The translations under genes and the position numbers were made by a program. Of a DNA stretch of 64,000 nucleotides, positions 17,717 to 26,951 are shown piece by piece. This DNA is from Burkholderiales bacterium (GTDB lineage Bacteria; Pseudomonadota; Gammaproteobacteria; Burkholderiales; Ga0077523). The first letter of the stretch is position 1, and each line of letters starts with the position of its first letter. Where the stretch lies: NCBI GenBank assembly GCA_019745565.1, contig JAIESW010000024.1, positions 188,129 to 252,128 on the forward strand, written 5' to 3'. The notes under the pieces were generated by a model. The model made no database searches, was not told where the DNA came from, and was given only the letters and a program-made list of their open reading frames with translations.

Positions 17717-18987
17717 ACCTGCACATCGCCAACGGCCTCCTGGTGGACCCGGTCGCCGGGACCGAGCGCAAGGCCGACCTCTTCATCGTCGGCGAGACCA
17801 TCGCATCCGTGGGGGCAGCGCCCCCCGGTTTCACCGCCGAGCGCACCATCGATGCGAACGGCCTCGTGGTCGCCCCGGGTCTCGTGGACCTGTCGGCGCG
17901 CCTGCGCGAACCCGGCTTCGAGTACCGCGCGACACTCGAGAGCGAAATGGCTGCGGCAGTGGCGGGCGGCATCACGCGGCTCGCGTGTCCGCCCGACACC
18001 GAACCGCCGCTCGACGAACCGGGTCTGGTGGAGATGCTGAAGCGCCGGGCGGCGAGCCTGCGCCTCGCGCGCGTGCATCCGATCGGCGCGCTCACGCAGG
18101 GTCTGCGCGGCGAGCGCCTCACCGAAATGGCCGAGCTCACCGAAGCCGGGTGCATCGCATTCTCCCAGGACGATCGGCCGTTCGCGGACCTGACTATCCT
18201 GTGGCGCGCGCTGCAATACGCGACGACCTACGGATTCCCGGTGTGGTTGCGTCCCGAAGATCCGGGTCTCGCCCGTGGTGGCGTCGCGCACGATGGCGAA
18301 GTGGCCACGCGCCTGGGCCTGCCCGGCATCCCTTCCGTCGCCGAGACGATCTCGCTCGCCGCGATTCTGCTGCTGGTCCGTGAGACCGGTGCGCGCGTGC
18401 ACTTGTCGCGCCTCTCCACGGCCGAGGGCGTGGACATGGTGCGCAAGGCACGTGCCGAAGGTCTTGCCGTCACCTGCGACGTATCGGCGCACCACATCCA
18501 TCTGTCGGAGATGGACATCGGCTTCTTCGATGCGCACTGCCGCCTGTCCCCGCCGCTGCGCAGCCTGCGCGATCGCGAGGCGCTGGTGCGCGGGCTCACC
18601 GACGGGACCATCGATGCGATCTGTTCCGACCACACGCCGGTGGACGAGGACGGCAAGGAGTTGCCTTTCAGCGAAGCGGAGCCCGGTGCGACGGGGCTGG
18701 AACTGCTGTTGCCCCTGGCGCTCAAATGGGGCGCCGAGGCGAAGCTGCCGCTCGCGCAGACCCTGGCGCGGGTGACCGCGCAGCCGGCGCGGGTACTGCA
18801 GGTTGCGGAGCCTACGCTGGCGCCGGGCGCCACGGCCGACCTGTGCATCTTCGATCGCGACGCGTGGTGGAAAGTCGATGCGGCGAGCTTGAAAAGCCAG
18901 GGCAAGAACACACCTTTCACGGGGTATGAGCTGCAGGGCCGTGTGCGCACCACGCTGGTCGGCGGCCGCATCGTATTCGAACCCTGA
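17713..18987 (+). CDS. pyrC': Dihydroorotase-like PyrC', probably non-catalytic ATCase partner
   Basis: A 424-residue amidohydrolase-fold protein homologous to dihydroorotase. The usual metal motif (D-x-H-x-H-x-R) before REPG reads [11 protein letters not shown] here: both histidines are replaced, by Ser and Arg. This matches the inactive PyrC' (PyrX) of Pseudomonas, which forms the class A ATCase dodecamer with PyrB. Later landmarks ([38 protein letters not shown]) remain. It overlaps pyrB by ATGA, supporting a stoichiometric complex. An active dihydroorotase must then be encoded elsewhere. Confidence 0.93.
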   Translation: MNLHIANGLLVDPVAGTERKADLFIVGETIASVGAAPPGFTAERTIDANGLVVAPGLVDLSARLREPGFEYRATLESEMAAAVAGGITRLACPPDTEPPLDEPGLVEMLKRRAASLRLARVHPIGALTQGLRGERLTEMAELTEAGCIAFSQDDRPFADLTILWRALQYATTYGFPVWLRPEDPGLARGGVAHDGEVATRLGLPGIPSVAETISLAAILLLVRETGARVHLSRLSTAEGVDMVRKARAEGLAVTCDVSAHHIHLSEMDIGFFDAHCRLSPPLRSLRDREALVRGLTDGTIDAICSDHTPVDEDGKELPFSEAEPGATGLELLLPLALKWGAEAKLPLAQTLARVTAQPARVLQVAEPTLAPGATADLCIFDRDAWWKVDAASLKSQGKNTPFTGYELQGRVRTTLVGGRIVFEP

Positions 18988-19066
18988 GGTAAGGGTCCCC
19001 GCCAGGGGGCCGGCCCTCTCGGGACAGCCCGGCGAGGGCTGATCTCCGTCCTACCATTTCCCTGCC

Positions 19067-21097
19067 ATGAACCCTCTGCTCGATTTCTCCGGACTCCCGC
19101 GCTTCGCCGAATTCAAGGCGGAGTTCGTGACGCCGGCCGTGGACCAGCTGCTCGCGGAGAACCGTGCCCTGGTTGCCCGCCTGGCGGACGACCCTGCCGC
19201 CACCTCATGGGACGATTTCGTCCAGCCGCTCGAAGACGCGAACGAACACCTCTATCGCGCCTGGGGCCAGGTCGCACACATGAACGCGGTGATGAATTCA
19301 CCGGAGCTGCGCGAGGCCTACAACGCCAACCTGCCCAAGCTGTCGCTGTACGGTGCCGAGCTGGCGCAGCACGAAGGCCTGTTCCGCAAGTACAAGGCGA
19401 TCCGTTCCGCACCGGGATTCGGCACGCTGTCCGCGGCGCGCCAGCGCATCGTCGAGAATCGTTTGCGCGATTTCCGTCTGGGTGGTGCCGAACTGCCCGA
19501 GGAGAAGAAGACGCGCTACAAGGCCGTCGCGGAGCGCCTCGCCGAATTGTCCTCGCGCTTCAGCGACAACGTGCTCGATGCGACCAACGCTTACTCGCAC
19601 ATCGAGACCGAAGCCGATGCGGTGCGGGGCATTCCGGACGACGTACTGACCGTCGCGGCCGAGGCTGCGAAGGCGGACGGCAAGACCGGCTGGAAGTTCA
19701 CGCTGCACATGCCGTCGTACCTGCCGGTCATGCAGTACGCCGAGCATCGACCCTTGCGCGAGCGGATGTACCGCGCCTACGTGACACGAGCCTCCGAACT
19801 GGGGGAACCCAAGCTCGACAACACTGCGATCATCGCCGAGATCCTGAAGCTGCGGCGTGAGCAGGCCCGGCTGCTGGGCTACGCGAGCTTCGCCGAGGTC
19901 TCGCTCGAGCCCAAGATGGCGGAATCGCCGGCACAGGTGCTGACGTTCCTGCGCGATCTCGCGGTCCGCGCGAAGCCGTTCGCAAAGCGCGATCTCGAGG
20001 ATCTGCGCACGTTCGCGCGCGACTCGCTCGGCCTGGCGGCGCTGGAAGCCTGGGACATCCCGTGGGCGTCCGAGAAGCTGCGCGTCGCGCGCTACGCGTT
20101 CTCCGAGCAGGAGGTGAAGCAGTACTTCCCCGAGGATCGCGTGGTGGCCGGCATGTTCCGCGTCGTCGAGACGCTGTACGGCCTCACTGTCACGCGCGAC
20201 GAGGCGCCGGTGTGGCATCCGGACGTGCGCTTCTTCCGCCTGACCGATGCCTCGGGCAAGCTGGTCGGGCAGTTCTACATGGACCTGTACGCGCGCTCGA
20301 CCAAGCGCGGCGGTGCCTGGATGGACGAAGCCATGGCACGCCGGCGCGTGACCGCCGGCATCCAGCAGCCGGTTGCATATCTCAACTGCAACTTCTCGGC
20401 GCCCGTGGGCGGGAAGCCGGCACTGTTCACCCACGACGAAGTCATCACGCTGTTCCACGAATTCGGCCACGGCTTGCATCACCTGTTGACGCGGGTCGAG
20501 GATCTCGCGGTGTCCGGCATCAACGGCGTCGAGTGGGACGCGGTGGAACTGCCCAGCCAGTTCATGGAGAACTTCTGCTGGGAGTGGGACGTGCTCGCCA
20601 ACATGACGCGGCACGTGGACACTGGCGCCACGCTGCCGCGTGAGCTGTTCGACAAGATGATCGCGGCGAAGAATTTCCAGAGCGGCCTGCAGACGCTGAG
20701 GCAGATCGAGTTCGCCCTCTTCGACATGCGCGTGCACCACGAACTGGATCCTGCCGGTCCGGTCGGGCCGATGCAGCTGCTGGATGAAGTGCGCCGCGAA
20801 GTGGCCGTGCTGATCCCGCCGGACTACAACCGGTTTCCCAGCAGCTTCTCGCATATCTTCGCGGGCGGTTACGCCGCGGGCTACTACAGCTACAAGTGGG
20901 CCGAAGTGCTCTCGGCCGACGCCTACAGCCTCTTCGAGGAGCACGGCGTGCTCGACCCGGTCATCGGCAAGCGCTTCTGGCAGGAGATCCTGGGTGTCGG
21001 CGGCAGCCGGCCCGCACTCGAGTCCTTCACGGCGTTCCGGGGCCGGGAGCCCACGATCGACGCGTTGCTGCGGCACAACGGCATGGTGTCTGCTTGA
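19067..21097 (+). CDS. prlC: Oligopeptidase A (M3 metallopeptidase)
   Basis: A 676-residue cytosolic zinc peptidase that degrades oligopeptides, including cleaved signal peptides. The zinc motif HEFGH is at residues 464-468, followed by the third ligand region in GVEWDAVELPSQFMENF. The N-terminal NPLLDFSGLPRFAEF and the FSHIFAGGYAAGYYSYKW segment are family-typical, and the length matches PrlC/OpdA. It is preceded by a 79-base gap after pyrC' and followed closely by an exported DUF4124 protein, with which it may share a transcript. Confidence 0.96.
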   Translation: MNPLLDFSGLPRFAEFKAEFVTPAVDQLLAENRALVARLADDPAATSWDDFVQPLEDANEHLYRAWGQVAHMNAVMNSPELREAYNANLPKLSLYGAELAQHEGLFRKYKAIRSAPGFGTLSAARQRIVENRLRDFRLGGAELPEEKKTRYKAVAERLAELSSRFSDNVLDATNAYSHIETEADAVRGIPDDVLTVAAEAAKADGKTGWKFTLHMPSYLPVMQYAEHRPLRERMYRAYVTRASELGEPKLDNTAIIAEILKLRREQARLLGYASFAEVSLEPKMAESPAQVLTFLRDLAVRAKPFAKRDLEDLRTFARDSLGLAALEAWDIPWASEKLRVARYAFSEQEVKQYFPEDRVVAGMFRVVETLYGLTVTRDEAPVWHPDVRFFRLTDASGKLVGQFYMDLYARSTKRGGAWMDEAMARRRVTAGIQQPVAYLNCNFSAPVGGKPALFTHDEVITLFHEFGHGLHHLLTRVEDLAVSGINGVEWDAVELPSQFMENFCWEWDVLANMTRHVDTGATLPRELFDKMIAAKNFQSGLQTLRQIEFALFDMRVHHELDPAGPVGPMQLLDEVRREVAVLIPPDYNRFPSSFSHIFAGGYAAGYYSYKWAEVLSADAYSLFEEHGVLDPVIGKRFWQEILGVGGSRPALESFTAFRGREPTIDALLRHNGMVSA

Positions 21098-21123
21098 TCC
21101 TGACCACGGTCATGGAGGCAAAC

Positions 21124-21696
21124 TTGAAGATTCTCGTTCCCGTCGTACTGGCTCTCGCCATGGCGGTATCCGCACAGGCGGCGCAGCTCTACCGCTGGGT
21201 CGATGCCGACGGCAAGGTGCACTACACCGACAAGCCGCCACCCACGGAGGCGAAGGACATCGAGAAGAAGCGCGTGAAGACTGCCGCGGACGCGATCCCG
21301 ATGCCTTACGCGCTGCAGCAGGCCGCCAAGACCTTCCCGGTCACGGTCTACAACGCCGATTGCGGAGCGCCGTGCGATCAGGCGAACGCCCTCATCGAGA
21401 AGCGCGGGATTCCGCACACCGCCCGCAACGCCCGCGATCCCGAAGTGCAGGCCGACCTCAAGAAGCTGACGGGCAGCCAGGATGTCGACGTGCCCGTGCT
21501 GCAGGTGGGCCGCAACGTGGTGAAGGGTTGGGAGGCCGGGCAGTGGAACAACGCGCTCGACGCCGCCGGCTATCCGAAGACCGCGGTCTGGAAGCAGCCT
21601 GCGGCCAAGCCGGAGAAGAAGGCGGACAAGGACGCGCCGAAGGCGCCGGCCGGCGATCAGGCCGAGCCGAAGCCGGCGTCCTCGGCGTCGCAGTAG
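21124..21696 (+). CDS. Exported DUF4124 / glutaredoxin-like protein
   Basis: A 190-residue protein with a signal peptide (cleaved after AVSAQA, about residue 19), a DUF4124 module (AQLYRWVDADGKVHYTDKPP), a thioredoxin-fold part with a CGAPC pair (Cys-x3-Cys instead of the usual CxxC), the cis-Pro region DVPVLQVGRNVVKGW, and a Lys/Pro/Ala-rich tail. The likely location is the periplasm. I chose the TTG at 21124 because ggagg lies five bases upstream and it begins exactly at a signal peptide; an ATG at 21112 would sit on the ribosome binding site. Redox function is inferred; the CxxxC spacing is odd for a glutaredoxin. Confidence 0.85.
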   Translation: MKILVPVVLALAMAVSAQAAQLYRWVDADGKVHYTDKPPPTEAKDIEKKRVKTAADAIPMPYALQQAAKTFPVTVYNADCGAPCDQANALIEKRGIPHTARNARDPEVQADLKKLTGSQDVDVPVLQVGRNVVKGWEAGQWNNALDAAGYPKTAVWKQPAAKPEKKADKDAPKAPAGDQAEPKPASSASQ

Positions 21697-21792
21697 CGTC
21701 CCGCGCGGCCGGCGGGGCCTGGGACGGGCTTCCCGCAAGCGCCCGGCAATCGAGCATCATGGCGCCCTTCTCGACGCCGAGACGGGGCACGA

Positions 21793-22458
21793 ATGATCGA
21801 CCAGACAACCAAGGCGCTGATTCTGCGGGTCTACCCGATGCTGGGCGAGCTGCCGGCGGATGCGCTCGACGAACTGCTGGCCGCCGCGACGTACATGAAG
21901 GTGCCGGCGCGCGCGCTGATGTTCGACGAGAACCAGCCCTGCATGGGGTTTCCCCTGCTGCTGTCCGGCACCGCGCGCGTGATCAAGACCGCGCCCAGCG
22001 GGCGCGAACTGCACCTGTACTACGTGGAACCCGGCGAGGCCTGCATCCTCACCAGCAGCTGCCTGCTCGGCCAGTCGCTCTACCAGGCCCGCTGCCTGGC
22101 TCAGGAGGAGCTCGAACTGGCGGTGCTGCCGCCCGCGACGTTTCGCGCGCTGTTCTCGCAGCTCGAGCCCTTCCGGGAGCACGTGCTGAGCCGCTTTTCG
22201 GAGCGCTTGTCGGACCTGCTGCAACTGGTCTCCGCCGTAACGTTCCAGAAGCTCGACCAGCGGCTGGCCGCCGCGCTCGCCGCCAAGCCGAGTCCGATCC
22301 ATACCACGCACCAGGCGCTCGCGGATGAACTGGGCAGCCTGCGCGAGATCGTGAGCCGGCTGCTGAAGAGCTTCGTGGACCAGGGGTGGGTGCGGCTCGG
22401 GCGGGAGCGGATCGAGGTGGTCGATGCGGCGGCCCTGCGCCGGCTGGCCAACCTGTAG
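21793..22458 (+). CDS. Crp/Fnr family transcriptional regulator
   Basis: A 221-residue regulator with an N-terminal cyclic-nucleotide-binding-type beta roll (about residues 10-120; LLLSGTARVIKTAPSGRELHLYYVEPGEACILTSSCLLG), a dimer helix, and a C-terminal winged helix (HTTHQALADELGSLREIVSRLLKSFVDQGWV). Cysteines cluster in the sensor part, but the N-terminal CxxC pattern of FNR is missing, so a [4Fe-4S] oxygen sensor is not supported; redox sensing by thiols is possible. It precedes peroxiredoxin and an SQR-like flavoprotein on the same strand, which are plausible targets. Confidence 0.9.
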   Translation: MIDQTTKALILRVYPMLGELPADALDELLAAATYMKVPARALMFDENQPCMGFPLLLSGTARVIKTAPSGRELHLYYVEPGEACILTSSCLLGQSLYQARCLAQEELELAVLPPATFRALFSQLEPFREHVLSRFSERLSDLLQLVSAVTFQKLDQRLAAALAAKPSPIHTTHQALADELGSLREIVSRLLKSFVDQGWVRLGRERIEVVDAAALRRLANL

Positions 22459-22537
22459 GCCTGCGTAACGTTTCTCACAGACAGGCGGGGCCGGCGGGTG
22501 GAAACTGCGGGCTCCTCAACCCCGACAGGAGACTGCC

Positions 22538-23197
22538 ATGTCGCTTCGCATCAACGACACCGCCCCCAACTTCACGGCGCTCACGACCCAGGGCGTCATC
22601 GACTTCCATACCTGGATCGGCGACAGCTGGGCCATCCTGTTCTCCCACCCCAAGGACTTCACGCCGGTGTGCACCACCGAACTCGGCTACATGGCGAGGA
22701 TCGAGCCGGAGTTCACCAAGCGCAACGCCAAGCTGATCGGCCTCTCGGTGGACCCGGTGGATAACCACGCACGCTGGGTCAGCGACATCGAGGAAACCCA
22801 GGGCGCCAAGGTGAACTACCCGATGATCGGCGACACCGAACTGACCGTTGCCAAGCTGTACAACATGCTGCCCGCCGACGAGGCCGGCACGTCCGAGGGG
22901 CGTACCGCCGCCACCAACGCGACGGTGCGCTCGGTGTTCATCATCGGGCCGGACAAGAAGATCAAGCTGATGCTCACCTATCCGATGACCACCGGCCGCA
23001 ATTTCGACGAGATCCTGCGCGTGCTGGATTCGATGCAGATGACCGCGCGCTACAAGGTCGCGACGCCGGTCAACTGGAAGAAGGGCGATGACGTCATCAT
23101 CGCCGGTTCGGTGTCGGACGAAGACGCGAAGAAGCTGTTCCCCGAGGGCTGGAAGTCGCCGAAGCCCTACCTGCGCATCGTCAAGCAGCCCGGTTGA
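22538..23197 (+). CDS. 1-Cys peroxiredoxin (Prx6 type)
   Basis: Thiol peroxidase of 219 residues that reduces hydrogen peroxide and organic peroxides. The peroxidatic motif FTPVCTTE has its Cys at residue 45; the C-terminal extension (YKVATPVNWKKGDDVIIAGSV...PYLRIVKQPG) is that of the Prx6 subfamily. No resolving Cys is apparent. The ATG has a good caggaga ribosome binding site. The stop overlaps the TTG start of the following flavoprotein, so the two are coupled; the Crp/Fnr gene upstream may control them. Confidence 0.95.
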   Translation: MSLRINDTAPNFTALTTQGVIDFHTWIGDSWAILFSHPKDFTPVCTTELGYMARIEPEFTKRNAKLIGLSVDPVDNHARWVSDIEETQGAKVNYPMIGDTELTVAKLYNMLPADEAGTSEGRTAATNATVRSVFIIGPDKKIKLMLTYPMTTGRNFDEILRVLDSMQMTARYKVATPVNWKKGDDVIIAGSVSDEDAKKLFPEGWKSPKPYLRIVKQPG

Positions 23198-24336
23198 GCG
23201 GCGTCTTGGGCGCGCGGATCACCGTCCTGGGGGCCGGCTTCGCCGGCCTCGAGCTCTCCACCCTACTGTCGGAGTCGCTCGGCGCCCGGGTGCAGGTCAC
23301 GCTTATCGACCAGAGCGACGCGTTCGTCTTCGGCTACTCGAAGCTGGACGTGATGTTCGGCCGCACGGTGTTGGACGCCGTGCGGCTGCCCTACCGCAAC
23401 TTCGTCAAGCCGGGCGTGCGGCTCCTGCGGGAGTCGGTGCGGGCCATCGATCCCGTCACCCGGCGCGTCACCACGGACGTCGGCATCCACGAGTGCGATT
23501 TTCTCGTCGTGGCCCTCGGGGCCGACTACGACCTGGCGGCGACCCCCGGTCTCGCGGACGTCGATGAGTTCTACTCGGTGGCCGGGGCGAACCGCCTGCG
23601 CGATGTGCTGCCCACGTTCGCCCAGGGTCACGCCGTGGTCGGTGTATGCGGCGCGCCGTACAAGTGCCCGCCCGCGCCCAGCGAATGCGTGCTGATGCTG
23701 CACGACATGCTGGTCGGTCGCGGCGTGCGCGATCGCTGCGAGATCACGCTGGTGCTGCCGCTGCCGAGCCCGGTGCCGCCGTCACCCGAAACCAGCAAGG
23801 CGCTCCTGGCGGCCTTCGACGAACGCGGCATCCGCTTCATGCCCAATCGACGCGTGGCCGCCGTGGACGCGGGCCGTCGCATGGCCAAGCTGGATGACGG
23901 CAGCGAGCTCGCCTACGATCTTTTCCTGGGGGTGCCCAAGCATCGCGCACCGGCGGTGGTGGAAGCTGCCGGCATGGTGGAAAACGGGTGGGTGCCGGTC
24001 AATCCGCGTACGCTCGAAACGCCCTTTCCCAATGTCTATGCGATCGGTGACATCGCCGCCACCGGCACGCCGAAGGCCGGCGTGTTTGCGGAAGGCGCAG
24101 CCAAGGCCGTGGCCACCGCGCTGATCGCACGCATCCGCGGCCAGGGTGAGGGTGTGCTCTACGGGGGTGCAGGCACCTGCTACATCGAATTCGGGGCCGG
24201 CCGCATCGGACGGGTGGACGTGGATTTCTTCTCCGGTCCCAAACCCACCGGGACATATCACGAGCCGGACATCGCTTCGCGCGAACACAAGGAGCACTTC
24301 GGGGCGAGTCGCAAAGCGCGCTGGTTCGGTCTCTGA
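23194..24336 (+). CDS. FAD-dependent oxidoreductase, sulfide:quinone reductase-like
   Basis: A 380-residue pyridine-nucleotide-disulfide-fold flavoprotein. The FAD motif GAGFAG is at residues 13-18, the second FAD site NVYAIGDIA near 285, and the cysteine-bearing segment GAPYKCPPAPSEC is typical of the SQR/flavocytochrome c sulfide dehydrogenase group. A C-terminal GTCYIEFG adds another conserved Cys. The likely role is oxidation of sulfide or persulfide with electrons passed to quinone, or an NADH dehydrogenase-like activity. The start is TTG, either overlapping the peroxiredoxin stop (used here) or the TTG four codons later. Substrate unproven. Confidence 0.86.
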   Translation: MSGVLGARITVLGAGFAGLELSTLLSESLGARVQVTLIDQSDAFVFGYSKLDVMFGRTVLDAVRLPYRNFVKPGVRLLRESVRAIDPVTRRVTTDVGIHECDFLVVALGADYDLAATPGLADVDEFYSVAGANRLRDVLPTFAQGHAVVGVCGAPYKCPPAPSECVLMLHDMLVGRGVRDRCEITLVLPLPSPVPPSPETSKALLAAFDERGIRFMPNRRVAAVDAGRRMAKLDDGSELAYDLFLGVPKHRAPAVVEAAGMVENGWVPVNPRTLETPFPNVYAIGDIAATGTPKAGVFAEGAAKAVATALIARIRGQGEGVLYGGAGTCYIEFGAGRIGRVDVDFFSGPKPTGTYHEPDIASREHKEHFGASRKARWFGL

Positions 24337-24358
24337 CGAGGCCCTGTACCATGCTCGG

Positions 24359-24379
24359 GCCGGCCGCAGTGCGGCCGGC
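24359..24379. other. Perfect 9-bp GC hairpin upstream of exonuclease III
   Basis: gccggccgc and gcggccggc flank an agt loop. It lies 22 bases after the flavoprotein stop. There is no T-run, so it is a weak terminator or a leader hairpin at best. A 22-30 codon open frame with a fair ribosome binding site (ATG at 24404) follows and overlaps the xth start by TTGA; I do not call it a gene. Confidence 0.5.
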
Positions 24380-24468
24380 GTCATGGGAGAGGAAACCGAG
24401 GGTATGGCCGAAGCATCGCAGGAGAAGGTGGAACCGGTAGCCGGCGACGACGTGAAGCGAGGTCGGCG

Positions 24469-25233
24469 TTGAAGCTCGCTACCTGGAACGTCAACTCGCT
24501 CAAGGTGCGGCTGCCGCACCTGCTCGACTGGCTCGCGCGCGAGCAGCCCGACGTGGTCTGCCTGCAGGAGACCAAGCTCGAAGATCCGAAATTTCCTGCG
24601 GCCGAACTCGAGGCGCTGGGCTGGCGCTGCGCCTACTCCGGTCAGAAGACGTACAACGGCGTGGCGATTCTGTCGCGTGCGCCCGCCGCGGATCTGAGCC
24701 TCGGAATCCCCGGCTTCGCCGACGAGCAGAAGCGCGTGATCGCGGCGACCGTCGACGGCGTGCGCGTGGTCTGCGCGTACGTGCCCAACGGTCAGAGCGT
24801 CGATTCCGACAAGTATCGCTACAAGCTGGCGTGGCTCGAGGCGCTGACGGCGTGGCTGCGCGATGAACTGGTGCGCTCGCCTGATCTCGCTCTGCTCGGC
24901 GACTACAACATCGCCCCCGAGGATCGTGACGTGCACGATCCGGCTGCATGGAAGGGGCAGGTGCTGTGCAGCGAACCGGAGCGCGCGGCCTTTCGAGCGT
25001 TGCAGGCGCTCGGGCTGAAGGACAGCTTCCGTCTCTTCGAGCAGCCCGAAGGTGCGTTCACCTGGTGGGACTACCGGATGAACGCGTTCAAGCGCCGCAT
25101 GGGGCTGCGCATCGATCACATCCTGCTGGGCGAGCATCTGGCGCCGCGCTGCAAGGCGGCGCGGATCGACATCGAGCCGCGCAAGCTCGAGCGACCTTCG
25201 GATCATGCTCCCGTGATTGCCGAGATCGCGTGA
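24469..25233 (+). CDS. xth: Exodeoxyribonuclease III
   Basis: AP endonuclease and 3'-5' exonuclease of the ExoIII/EEP family for base excision repair; 254 residues. Active-site motifs are in order: [18 protein letters not shown] (metal Glu), [24 protein letters not shown], and [11 protein letters not shown] (catalytic His). The start is TTG, the only family-like start ([11 protein letters not shown]). It is monocistronic or the last gene of the peroxiredoxin unit; a large repeat cluster follows, facing ntrC. Confidence 0.95.
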   Translation: MKLATWNVNSLKVRLPHLLDWLAREQPDVVCLQETKLEDPKFPAAELEALGWRCAYSGQKTYNGVAILSRAPAADLSLGIPGFADEQKRVIAATVDGVRVVCAYVPNGQSVDSDKYRYKLAWLEALTAWLRDELVRSPDLALLGDYNIAPEDRDVHDPAAWKGQVLCSEPERAAFRALQALGLKDSFRLFEQPEGAFTWWDYRMNAFKRRMGLRIDHILLGEHLAPRCKAARIDIEPRKLERPSDHAPVIAEIA

Positions 25234-25266
25234 GCGCGTAGGTCGCGCGGCTGGGGTGGTTCATTG

Positions 25267-25503
25267 CCCCCATCCCAACCTTCCCCCACGCTATTCGCGC
25301 GGGGGAAGGAGAGGAGTGCGACGATCGATGAAGCCGGTCGTCGTAAGTTCGTTCGGCCCCCATCCCAACCTTCCCCCGGCATAGCCGGGGGAAGGAGTGC
25401 CTGTGTCTACCGCCTTGCAATCCCTTCCCCCAACGCGAAGCGTGGGGGAAGCGGTGTACGCCCCCTCCCCCGGCTTTGCCGGGGGAGGGCTCGGGTGGGG
25501 GCC
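25267..25503. repeat. Compound cluster of the bipartite palindromic repeat, copy 3, mostly inverted
   Basis: The space between the converging xth and ntrC genes holds several modules in the opposite orientation to the other copies: cccccatcccaaccttccccc plus hairpin at 25267-25313, the same head again at 25357-25399, then a cttcccccaac hairpin at 25421-25451 joined through gtgtacgcccc to the ccctcccccggc hairpin ending at 25503. It looks like one full element into which extra heads were inserted or duplicated. Confidence 0.88.
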
Positions 25504-25519
25504 AGTTCCCTCCTGACGA

Positions 25520-26941
25520 TCAGGACTCCGCTGCTTCGGGACGCTCGGCGCGGTCCCTGTCCTCGAGTCCCAGCTCCTGGATCTTGCGCGTGAGGGTGTT
25601 GCGGCCCAGTCCGAGCAGATTGGCGGCTTCGATCCGGCGACCGCCGGTGTGGGCCAGCGCGCGCAGGATCAGCGCCTTCTCGAACTGGCGCGTCATCTCG
25701 TCCATGATCTGGGTCTCGCCGCGGTTCAACGCATTCTCGGCCTCGCGCTCGAGCGCTGCGATCCAGCTCTCGGACGGCATGCGTGCGTCGCCTTCGCGGA
25801 TTTCGGGCGGCAGATCGGGCATGTCGACGTTGATGCCCGGCGCCATCACCGTGACCCAGTGGCACAGGTTCTCGAGCTGGCGCACGTTGCCGGGCCAGTC
25901 GAGCGAACCGAGATACTTGAGCGCCCCATCGGTCATGCGCTTCGGCTCGACGCCGAGTTCGCGTGCGCTCTTCGCGAGGAAGTACTTGGCGAGCAGCGGG
26001 ACATCTTCACGTCGCTCGCGCAGTGCGGGCAGACGCAAACGGATCACGTTCAGACGATGGAACAGATCCTCGCGGAACAGACCCAACTTCACCCGCGACT
26101 CGAGGTCCTGGTGCGTCGCTGCGATGATGCGTACATTCGCCTTGATCGGTTGATGGCCGCCGACACGGTAGAACTGACCATCGGACAGCACACGCAGCAG
26201 GCGCGTCTGCAGGTCGGCGGGCATGTCGCCGATCTCGTCGAGGAAGAGCGTGCCGCCTTCGGCCTGCTCGAAGCGGCCGCGGCGCATCGCCTGTGCCCCG
26301 GTGAACGCGCCACGCTCGTGACCGAAGAGTTCGGATTCGAGCAGATCCTTGGGAATGGCAGCGGTGTTGATGGCGATGAACGGTTTCGCGGCGCGCGGAC
26401 TGTGACGATGCAGCGCGCGAGCGACCAGTTCCTTGCCGGTGCCGGATTCGCCGTTGATCAGCACCGTGGCCTGGGATTGGGTGAGGCGGCCGATGGCGCG
26501 AAACACTTCCTGCATCGACGGCGCCTGCCCGAGGATCTCGGGCGATTCCTCGGAGGCCTCCGGCGCGTCGCTCTGGCGCAGGCTCTCTTCCATGGCGCGG
26601 CGAATCAGGTCGACAGCCTGATCGACGTCGAACGGTTTCGGCAGGTATTCGAAGGCACCACCCTGGAAGGCCGCGACCGCGCTCTCGAGGTCCGAGTAGG
26701 CGGTCATGATGATGACCGGCAGATTCGGAAAGCGCGACTTGATCTGCTGCAGCAGATCGAGGCCGGAACTGCCCGGCATGCGGATGTCGCTCACCACCAC
26801 CTGCGGCGGTGTCGCGCCGAGCGCGGCGAGTGCGTCCTGCGCCGAGGAGAAGGTCTTGAAGGCGATGTTCTCGCGCGTGAGCGCTTTCTCGAACACCCAG
26901 CGGATGGAGCGGTCGTCGTCGATGATCCAGACGGGTTTCAT
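25520..26941 (-). CDS. ntrC: Nitrogen regulation response regulator NtrC
   Basis: Sigma-54-dependent activator of nitrogen-limitation genes, 473 residues. It has a receiver domain with phosphoacceptor Asp 52 ([10 protein letters not shown]), an AAA+ domain with Walker A GESGTGKE, the sigma-54 contact loop GAFTGA and Walker [11 protein letters not shown], and a Fis-type HTH at the C-terminus ([21 protein letters not shown]). It lies ten bases downstream of ntrB on the same strand, in the order glnA-DUF4124-ntrB-ntrC. A near-perfect NtrC site is present upstream of glnA at 30346-30362. Confidence 0.98.
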   Translation of the reverse strand: MKPVWIIDDDRSIRWVFEKALTRENIAFKTFSSAQDALAALGATPPQVVVSDIRMPGSSGLDLLQQIKSRFPNLPVIIMTAYSDLESAVAAFQGGAFEYLPKPFDVDQAVDLIRRAMEESLRQSDAPEASEESPEILGQAPSMQEVFRAIGRLTQSQATVLINGESGTGKELVARALHRHSPRAAKPFIAINTAAIPKDLLESELFGHERGAFTGAQAMRRGRFEQAEGGTLFLDEIGDMPADLQTRLLRVLSDGQFYRVGGHQPIKANVRIIAATHQDLESRVKLGLFREDLFHRLNVIRLRLPALRERREDVPLLAKYFLAKSARELGVEPKRMTDGALKYLGSLDWPGNVRQLENLCHWVTVMAPGINVDMPDLPPEIREGDARMPSESWIAALEREAENALNRGETQIMDEMTRQFEKALILRALAHTGGRRIEAANLLGLGRNTLTRKIQELGLEDRDRAERPEAAES

Positions 26942-26951
26942 GGGGATGGTC

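Noticed and set aside
19298-21076. Long minus-strand open frame opposite prlC
   Set aside because: The plus strand encodes a complete M3 peptidase with HEFGH; the antisense translation has no recognisable domain.
24383-24472. Small 22-30 codon open frame before xth
   Set aside because: It has a fair ribosome binding site and overlaps the xth start, but the peptide is featureless and could be chance; kept only as a note with the hairpin.
25267-25503. CRISPR-like array
   Set aside because: The units are palindromic, unequal in length, lack regular spacers and match single intergenic repeats elsewhere in the window; no cas genes.
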